Assembly (NCBI GenBank): GCA_903854805.1
Contig: CAINXK010000333.1
Span: 1 to 7,524 of the forward strand
Reading direction: 5' to 3'
Source: an uncultured Anaerolineae bacterium
Lineage (GTDB): Bacteria; Chloroflexota; Anaerolineae; Anaerolineales; Villigracilaceae
DNA length: 7,524 bases
Made by a program: the position numbers and the translations under genes. The notes under the pieces are model-generated. The model worked only from the letters and a program-made list of their open reading frames with translations. It had not been told where the DNA came from and did no database searches. How positions within the stretch are numbered: position 1 is the first letter of the stretch; each line of letters opens with the position of its first letter. Shown piece after piece: positions 1-4,156 of this stretch.

Positions 1-1074
1 GTCTACATGGGCATGGCAAAACTAACAGCAAAAGATACCCTGACAGTGACCGATAAAGATGGAAAAGTTACTGAGCTCAAGGCAAAAAACATCATACTCG
101 CCACAGGAGCCACGGCCGCCGTACCAGGCGCCTGGAAGGTGGATGGCAAAAAAGTTGTTACCTATTTGGAAGCAATTGTTCAAGACAAGTTGCCCAAATC
201 AGTCGTTGTGATTGGTTCTGGCGCCATTGGGGTTGAATTCTCCACAATTTGGAGTTCCTATGGCGTGGACGTAACCATCGTCGAGATGCTGCCGCGGATT
301 GTCCCAATGGAAGATGAGGAAGTAAGCGTCGAATTGGACAAAGCCTTAAAAAAGCGCGGGATCAAGATCCTTGTCGGACATAAGGTTGAATCAGTTGAAG
401 CCACAGAAAGCGGTGTCAGGGTAACGGTATCCACTGGTGGCGAGAGTAAAGTGCTTGAGGCAGAGCAGGCATTAGTAGCAATCGGATTCAGGCCGAATTC
501 AAAGGCACTGGGCCTTGAAGAACTTGGCATTAAACTCAGCGAACGAGGCTTTATTGAAATCGATGAAAAAATGGCCACCAACGTTGAAGGCATTTGGGCG
601 ATCGGCGATGTAACCGGAAAACTGATGCTTGCCCATGTTGGCTCAGCCATGGGAATTGTGTGTGCCGAAAACATTGCCGGGCACGAGACGGTCACGCTCG
701 ATTATGAGATGATGCCGCGCGCTACCTACTGCCAGCCACAGATCGCTTCATTTGGGCTTACCGAGGCACAGGCCAAAGAACGTGGTTATACCGTCAAAAT
801 TGGACGTTTTCCCTTCCAGGCCAACGGCAAAGCGCTCGGACTTGGAGATTATGCCGGTTGGGTTAAACTAGTGGTGGATGAAAAATATGGCGAGATTCTG
901 GGTGCTCACATGATTGGCCCAGAAGTTACAGAACTATTACCCGAATTAACCCTGGCACACATGATGGAACTAACCGCCGAAGAAATTGCGCGCAATGTCC
1001 ATGCGCACCCCACGATTTCAGAAGCATTAATGGAAGCGGCGCATGGGGTCAGCGGTAGCCCAATCCACATTTAG
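1..1074 (+). CDS. lpdA: Dihydrolipoyl dehydrogenase (E3), 5'-truncated by window edge
   Basis: This flavoenzyme reoxidises the dihydrolipoyl groups of 2-oxoacid dehydrogenase or glycine cleavage complexes, passing electrons through FAD to NAD+, in the cytoplasm. The frame is open from base 1, so the Met at base 7 is probably internal. Family members have about 460 residues, so roughly 110 are missing, including the first FAD-binding GxGxxG and the redox-active CxxxxC pair. Visible parts, numbered from that Met, are the ATG segment (32-34), the NAD-binding Rossmann motif GSGAIGVE (70-77), the second FAD motif GIWAIGD (195-201) and the C-terminal dimerisation domain ending in HAHPTISEA. In that last motif H334 and E339 are the expected catalytic His-Glu pair. 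The gene ends at TAG and a terminator follows 16 bp later. The family is certain. Which complex it serves cannot be told from this window. Confidence 0.95.
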   Translation, partial: VYMGMAKLTAKDTLTVTDKDGKVTELKAKNIILATGATAAVPGAWKVDGKKVVTYLEAIVQDKLPKSVVVIGSGAIGVEFSTIWSSYGVDVTIVEMLPRIVPMEDEEVSVELDKALKKRGIKILVGHKVESVEATESGVRVTVSTGGESKVLEAEQALVAIGFRPNSKALGLEELGIKLSERGFIEIDEKMATNVEGIWAIGDVTGKLMLAHVGSAMGIVCAENIAGHETVTLDYEMMPRATYCQPQIASFGLTEAQAKERGYTVKIGRFPFQANGKALGLGDYAGWVKLVVDEKYGEILGAHMIGPEVTELLPELTLAHMMELTAEEIARNVHAHPTISEALMEAAHGVSGSPIHI

Positions 1075-1090
1075 ATTTTCATGACTTACC

Positions 1091-1120
1091 AGCCCTGCAA
1101 TACATCGCAGGGCTTTTTTT
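1091..1120 (+). terminator. Rho-independent terminator of lpdA
   Basis: An 8-bp stem (1091-1098 with 1107-1114) built on GCCCTGC/GCAGGGC encloses an 8-nt loop. It runs into seven consecutive T on the + strand. It lies 16 bp after the lpdA stop codon, so it is a textbook intrinsic terminator for that gene. Confidence 0.92.
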
Positions 1121-1144
1121 ATTCCATTTCAGTGACTTTAAACA

Positions 1145-1175
1145 GTTTGCACCGGGGGGAGGACCCGGTGCAAAC
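1145..1175 (-). terminator. Strong hairpin, probable terminator of the converging - strand operon
   Basis: This is a perfect 12-bp inverted repeat (GTTTGCACCGGG at 1145-1156 with its complement at 1164-1175) around a 7-nt purine-rich loop. It sits about 125 bp past the stop of the DNPH1-like gene. Read on the - strand the stem is followed by TGTTTAAAG, a short and imperfect U tract. On the + strand it is followed by CATTCG and could not terminate by the standard mechanism. The hairpin is certain; the terminator role on the - strand is inferred from position. Confidence 0.55.
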
Positions 1176-1191
1176 ATTCGCCAAAGGAGGA

Positions 1192-1222
1192 GACAGTGAA
1201 GGGTAAATGCTTACCCTTTGTC
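1192..1222. repeat. Inverted repeat / hairpin in convergent intergenic region
   Basis: An 8-bp perfect stem (AAGGGTAA at 1199-1206 with 1211-1218) has a 4-nt loop. It is extended by GACA (1192-1195) pairing with TGTC (1219-1222) across a 3-nt bulge. No T tract follows on either strand. The function is unknown; it may stabilise or help end one of the converging transcripts. Confidence 0.5.
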
Positions 1223-1249
1223 ATTTTCAATGATAACACTTTGCACCAA

Positions 1250-1287
1250 TTGTCACAAAGCCGTATGTCATACTTCGGTAGTGACAA
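1250..1287. repeat. Inverted repeat next to the end of the DNPH1-like gene
   Basis: TTGTCAC (1250-1256) is complementary to GTGACAA (1281-1287). Inside, CCG (1261-1263) can pair with CGG (1276-1278), and the 11-base near-palindrome GTATGTCATAC sits at 1263-1273. On the - strand this is the immediate 3' untranslated region of the DNPH1-like gene. There is no T tract, so a simple terminator is unlikely. An mRNA 3' structure is possible. Confidence 0.4.
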
Positions 1288-1299
1288 ATTTCACAACTT

Positions 1300-1731
1300 C
1301 TATAATTCCCGCGATTTTTGGGCAGCCAGAAACATACGAACAAGCGCAACTGCAGCATTTGAGTCAACATAATTTCTGATCACCAGATTTTTATCCGGAT
1401 TTCCGGAGATCATCTTGGATATGTTCCGCCCAAATTGATGGCAGGCCAACACTGGTTTCCCCAACCCGAGGGCAAATCCAATTTCGTATCCAACGCCATG
1501 TGAGGGCGTGCTGATCTCAGCTACAAGTACATCCGCCCCACGAATCCAATCAACATCCCGAGCATAAACAGAGGCAGGTGAGACAACAAGTTCAGCATCC
1601 CGAACCGAGGCATCTGCCAGGTGCGCAGTCGGGACAACATGGCCATCCGCTTGCATGGCGTTAACAATTGCCTGAAAAACAGGCTCAAACTCGCGGCCGC
1701 CTGTAATGGAACAGGCAAAATAGATATTCAA
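1300..1731 (-). CDS. DNPH1/Rcl-like 2'-deoxynucleoside 5'-phosphate N-hydrolase
   Basis: The 143-residue protein resembles the eukaryotic DNPH1 (Rcl) branch of the nucleoside 2-deoxyribosyltransferase superfamily. That branch cleaves the N-glycosidic bond of deoxynucleoside monophosphates, giving a free base and deoxyribose 5-phosphate, and removes abnormal nucleotides. Family signatures in order are YFACSITGGRE (4-14) in the phosphate/sugar site, RDVDWIRGADVLVAE (58-72) with D59 at the usual active-site Asp, PSHGVGYEIG (76-85) with E83 at the catalytic nucleophile position, and SKMISGN (105-111). The length matches the core family without the N-terminal extension of the human enzyme. The start is TTG, chosen because the conserved N-terminal strand begins at residue 3 and GGAG lies 5 nt upstream; the next in-frame ATG would delete the active site. 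It is the last gene of the - strand cluster, 42 bp after the membrane protein. An ordinary deoxyribosyltransferase is the alternative. Confidence 0.82.
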   Translation of the reverse strand: MNIYFACSITGGREFEPVFQAIVNAMQADGHVVPTAHLADASVRDAELVVSPASVYARDVDWIRGADVLVAEISTPSHGVGYEIGFALGLGKPVLACHQFGRNISKMISGNPDKNLVIRNYVDSNAAVALVRMFLAAQKSREL

Positions 1732-1736
1732 AGTAT

Positions 1737-1740
1737 CTCC
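1737..1740 (-). promoter_or_regulatory. Ribosome binding site fixing the TTG start of the DNPH1-like gene
   Basis: On the - strand GGAG stands 5 nt before the TTG at 1731-1729. No ATG or GTG in the same frame fits both this site and the conserved N-terminus, so the rare TTG start is supported. Confidence 0.7.
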
Positions 1741-1773
1741 AAATTTATGGGGAGCTTATCGCACAAATATAAA

Positions 1774-2430
1774 TTATTTTCGGCGTAAAATTTCCAAAAG
1801 ACCGGAATTGCCACCAGATTGGGGCGGCTGTCTGTGCGAATTTCGTGCCAACGAACGGCGGCTATCCAGCTCGGTGCTAAATTGCATCCAGTCATCAACG
1901 AACAAAACAAAATGAGGACTGTTGTCAGAGAAAAAAAACGGGGAAAGGAAAAACTTCAGTAACGCTCGCGAAACGGGATACCCCGACAGGTGGACAACCA
2001 CCACTGTTTTACCCCAAACTGGTTCGATCAAATCGCGCTTCCAGCTGGAAAGTGCCTTGGGGGGGAATAGCACATACATCTGGGCGCTAACCGAACGCAG
2101 GATTCGCTTATACGAGACGTTCATACGCAGGAAAGGTGTCACCATCTGCATATGATCATCAAAAAGCTGCACATAGGCCATTTTACGAGTGATCAATAAA
2201 AAAACAGAAAACAGCAGGCAAATCACACCAACTGCCAGCATCACTGTTCCCCCAGAACCTGAAAGTACCGGCAAAGGATTATCTTCGGGGTTGATAAAAT
2301 ACCATTCCGCACCCCAAAGTACCCCAACGTTCAGAAAAACAAAAAAAGCCACCAGCAGAGTTACCGGCCACCAGCGGTTAAGCATATATTCATAGATAAT
2401 CAAACGATATTTCCGGCCAGCTTTGGCCAC
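1774..2430 (-). CDS. Membrane protein with C-terminal PH-like domain, unknown function
   Basis: The 218-residue protein is not one I can name. It has a basic N-terminus, then two hydrophobic membrane segments at about 21-40 and 61-80, separated by a short outer loop holding the NPEDN segment. A soluble part follows from about 84 to 188. Its strand pattern, including LFDDHMQMVTPFLRMNVSY (89-107) and the following KRI, resembles bacterial PH (bPH) domains, which are often membrane-anchored. The tail (189-218) is polar and basic with Pro, Gly and Asn and is probably disordered. The start is GTG, 2 bp after the stop of the translin-like gene, with GAGGAG 5 nt upstream, so translation is probably coupled. 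The domain call rests on pattern resemblance alone. By orientation the soluble part should be cytoplasmic. Confidence 0.75.
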   Translation of the reverse strand: MAKAGRKYRLIIYEYMLNRWWPVTLLVAFFVFLNVGVLWGAEWYFINPEDNPLPVLSGSGGTVMLAVGVICLLFSVFLLITRKMAYVQLFDDHMQMVTPFLRMNVSYKRILRSVSAQMYVLFPPKALSSWKRDLIEPVWGKTVVVVHLSGYPVSRALLKFFLSPFFFSDNSPHFVLFVDDWMQFSTELDSRRSLARNSHRQPPQSGGNSGLLEILRRK

Positions 2431-2432
2431 TA

Positions 2433-3116
2433 TTACTCCTCTTCGCTTACAGAGCGACTCAAAATGGGCGCCCTAGGCCCAGCATCACCGATCATTTGCT
2501 CGCTCAGGCGCGCAATCGCACGTTCAAGATGTTCACCTCGCAGACTGAAAGTGATGTCGCCACGAGTCTTTTCAATAATACTACGGGCAATGTCAGTCTG
2601 GCGGCGCAGGCCACTGGTGATAGCATCAGGATAATCCATGGTAACCAACACAGCATAGATATCATCCATCAGAGTCAACAAGCGCTCTGCTTCGGCAGAA
2701 TAACCATGACGAAGGATATCAAGGCAACGGCGGCGTAACTCTCCAACCACTTCAGACAAACCATTTAGATAGGTATTGTATTCAACACCCAGCTCTTGAG
2801 GACCAATCAATGGCAGGTTTTTGATCAGCGCGCAAGTAACCGAAGCTTCCACGAATTCTTTGAGAGCATCCTGCGTATATCCGGCATAATAAAGATCTGG
2901 AAAACTCGAAACAGCAGAACGCAGCGAATCTGCCAGCTTGCGAGCCTCGCCTAGCTGCTCAAGCATGCTGACATCATCATCACGATGAACAGCCCGAATA
3001 GCCTGAGAACAAAAACGAGTCAGAGCCCGGGCCTGGGTCAGGGCCTGATCGCGAGCAGCCGTGCGCGCGTCGAATTGCAAACGTATAATTTCCGAAATCG
3101 AATCCAGGTGATCCAT
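2433..3116 (-). CDS. Translin/Trax-superfamily protein (bacterial-archaeal type)
   Basis: The 227-residue protein is predicted almost wholly helical and fits the translin family (Pfam translin) as seen in archaea and some bacteria. Translin and Trax form the C3PO octamer in eukaryotes, where Trax supplies the RNase activity. Recognisable segments in order are a helical start with repeated Arg and Ala, SQAIRAVHRDD (37-47), SFPDLYYAGYTQDALKEFVE (71-90), the PLIGPQELGV segment (102-111), GLSEVVGELRRRCLDILR (119-136), MDYPDAI (160-166) and IEKTRGDITFSLR (181-193). E87 and E90 in the KEFVEA stretch align by motif with the two catalytic glutamates of Trax. D152 in the MDDIY stretch is a tentative third acid. 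The tail from 208 is short, acidic and probably disordered. The ATG follows the DUF3467 stop with no gap (TAAATG). Such proteins are sometimes mislabelled as haloacid dehalogenases. The family call is from memory of the motifs; activity is unproven. Confidence 0.75.
   Translation of the reverse strand: MDHLDSISEIIRLQFDARTAARDQALTQARALTRFCSQAIRAVHRDDDVSMLEQLGEARKLADSLRSAVSSFPDLYYAGYTQDALKEFVEASVTCALIKNLPLIGPQELGVEYNTYLNGLSEVVGELRRRCLDILRHGYSAEAERLLTLMDDIYAVLVTMDYPDAITSGLRRQTDIARSIIEKTRGDITFSLRGEHLERAIARLSEQMIGDAGPRAPILSRSVSEEE
2436..2441 (-). promoter_or_regulatory. Ribosome binding site for the GTG start at 2430, inside the preceding gene
   Basis: On the - strand GAGGAG lies 5 nt before the GTG and is made of the last Glu codons of the translin-like gene. 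This supports GTG as the start and coupled translation of the two genes. Confidence 0.7.
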
Positions 3117-3458
3117 TTATTCCGTACCTTCTTCGGGCGGGTTTGTGCCATCTGCTGGTTGGTGAAATGGCTTAAACAGCTGGTCTGCTAACGAAGACCT
3201 TGGCATGGTAATTTCACCAAAAGCGGCTTCATAACGCGCAAGGTTTTCACCCAGAGCCCTGTAAAGCAGTTTCGCACTCAACGGTGACATCAAAATGCGC
3301 GCCCCCACCCTGGCTTTATTCTCGCCAGGCAACAGGTGGGCAAAATCGAACACCAAATCAGCCGGGGAGTGGGCGATGCGCACAAGATTGGCATAAACTG
3401 GCTGAATGTCAGCCGGTACTTCAAGCGTAGTTTGGGGACGTGCTGGGGGAACTGCCAT
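3117..3458 (-). CDS. DUF3467 family protein
   Basis: The 113-residue protein matches the small uncharacterised DUF3467 family. The core has the typical segments VYANLVRIAHSPADLVFDFA (21-40), LLPGENKARVGARILMSP (42-59) and the helix AKLLYRALGENLARYEAAFG (62-81), which ends in the family's characteristic YE..FGEI. The N-terminus is Pro-rich and the last 25 or so residues are polar, with Pro, Gly and Glu, and are likely flexible. There is no signal peptide or membrane segment, so it is cytoplasmic. The ATG has AGAGG 8 nt upstream. Its stop codon abuts the ATG of the translin-like gene, indicating co-transcription. It lies 57 bp after ssb, across a long hairpin. Function is unknown for the family. 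Confidence 0.85.
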   Translation of the reverse strand: MAVPPARPQTTLEVPADIQPVYANLVRIAHSPADLVFDFAHLLPGENKARVGARILMSPLSAKLLYRALGENLARYEAAFGEITMPRSSLADQLFKPFHQPADGTNPPEEGTE

Positions 3459-3475
3459 CTGTGCATCCTCTAATT

Positions 3476-3510
3476 AAGCCCCTGAGAAATCCAGGATTTC
3501 TCAGGGGCTT
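3476..3510 (-). terminator. 17-bp hairpin between ssb and the DUF3467 gene (terminator or attenuator)
   Basis: Bases 3476-3492 pair perfectly with 3494-3510 around a single central base (core GCCCCTGAGAAATCC). It starts 5 bp past the ssb stop in the direction of transcription. On the - strand it is followed by AATTAGAGG, without a proper U tract. On the + strand it is followed by TCTGTTT. It probably ends or reduces ssb transcription and may allow read-through into the DUF3467 group. I see no clear promoter in the 18 bp left before the DUF3467 start. Confidence 0.65.
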
Positions 3511-3515
3511 TCTGT

Positions 3516-3944
3516 TTAGAACGGAATATCTTCTTCAGGGGCGCCAACAAAGGATCCGCCGCTCATATCGCCACCGCTTCCGCCACCATCGCCGTCTCCG
3601 CGCGATGATAAAAAGCGGACTGTGCTGGCGCTGACTTCAAAGGAGGCCCTGGGCGTACCATCCTGAGCATTCCAAACTCGTGGTCCGCCGGTGGCAGTAT
3701 CTGCAGTCAAACGACCTTCAACAAGCACCTTGCTGCCCTTCTTGACATATTGATTACATGTTTCAGCTGTCTTACCCCAGGTAGTGACGCGAAACCAGAC
3801 GGTCTCTTTAACTGTCTCACCACTGTTGGCAGTATACTGGCGGTTCGTAGCAACTGAAAACGATGTAACCGGCTGCCCGGAAGGGGTATATCGCATTTCC
3901 GGGTCGCGACCTACATTTCCTACAAGAATCAATGTGTGATACAT
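3516..3944 (-). CDS. ssb: Single-stranded DNA-binding protein
   Basis: The 142-residue protein binds and protects single-stranded DNA during replication, recombination and repair, normally as a tetramer. The N-terminal OB fold (1-112) shows LILVGNVGRDPEMRYTPSG (5-23), SFSVATNR (28-35) and the WFRVTTWGKTAE stretch with its DNA-contacting aromatics (50-61). A short Gly/Asp/Ser-rich linker (about 115-132) leads to the acidic tip EEDIPF, the conserved docking peptide for partner proteins. The start is ATG with AGGAGG 7 nt upstream. The gene is not in the common rpsF-ssb-rpsR arrangement. It has its own 212-bp upstream gap and is followed by a hairpin and then the DUF3467/translin group. Length and tip are normal for bacterial SSB. 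Confidence 0.97.
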   Translation of the reverse strand: MYHTLILVGNVGRDPEMRYTPSGQPVTSFSVATNRQYTANSGETVKETVWFRVTTWGKTAETCNQYVKKGSKVLVEGRLTADTATGGPRVWNAQDGTPRASFEVSASTVRFLSSRGDGDGGGSGGDMSGGSFVGAPEEDIPF

Positions 3945-3951
3945 GCTGTAT

Positions 3952-3957
3952 CCTCCT
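3952..3957 (-). promoter_or_regulatory. Ribosome binding site of ssb
   Basis: A full AGGAGG on the - strand lies 7 nt before the ssb ATG. This is a strong site, consistent with high SSB production. Confidence 0.85.
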
Positions 3958-3971
3958 ACAAGCTTTAGGTA

Positions 3972-3988
3972 CCGTCGCGCTGCGACGG
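3972..3988 (-). promoter_or_regulatory. GC-rich hairpin in the ssb leader
   Basis: CCGTCGC (3972-3978) pairs with GCGACGG (3982-3988) around a 3-nt loop, in the ssb upstream region 28 bp before the ATG and 14 bp before the Shine-Dalgarno sequence. No T tract follows on the - strand (TACCTAAAG), so it is not an ordinary terminator. It could stabilise the 5' end of the mRNA or act as an operator. No promoter upstream of it could be placed with confidence. Confidence 0.4.
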
Positions 3989-4069
3989 GGAAAATGGGTG
4001 ATAATCAATTTTACACTACACCCACCAGATTAAAGCAATTAATTACCTGCAAATCTTGATGAATATAAT

Positions 4070-4101
4070 CGGTCACGCCAAGCATATACTTCGCGTGACC
4101 G
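4070..4101 (-). terminator. Probable terminator of the Fe-S oxidoreductase gene
   Basis: A perfect 9-bp stem (CGGTCACGC at 4070-4078 with 4093-4101) has a 14-nt loop that can pair further through AAG/CTT. It lies 55 bp after the stop of the Fe-S gene. On the - strand it is followed by ATTATATTC, which is AT-rich but not a pure U tract. Its place between the Fe-S gene and ssb suggests it separates the two transcription units. Confidence 0.55.
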
Positions 4102-4156
4102 GAATAACCGTACTCTCATACCGCTCGAAGCAGCCTTCCATCCGACATGAACCAGA

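Noticed and set aside
258..695. 145-codon - strand open frame inside lpdA
   Set aside because: It is antisense to the conserved NAD- and FAD-binding parts of lpdA. The Ser/Thr/Pro-rich product is typical of a shadow frame.
1145..1260. Possible riboswitch, because TTTGCACC appears twice near hairpins and before AAAGGAGG
   Set aside because: It does not fit any riboswitch class I know, there is no convincing gene after it on the + strand, and convergent terminator structures explain most of it.
1521..1910. Two - strand frames of 60-65 codons overlapping the DNPH1-like and membrane protein genes
   Set aside because: They run in other frames of genes with clear homology or coupling. Neither has a family match.
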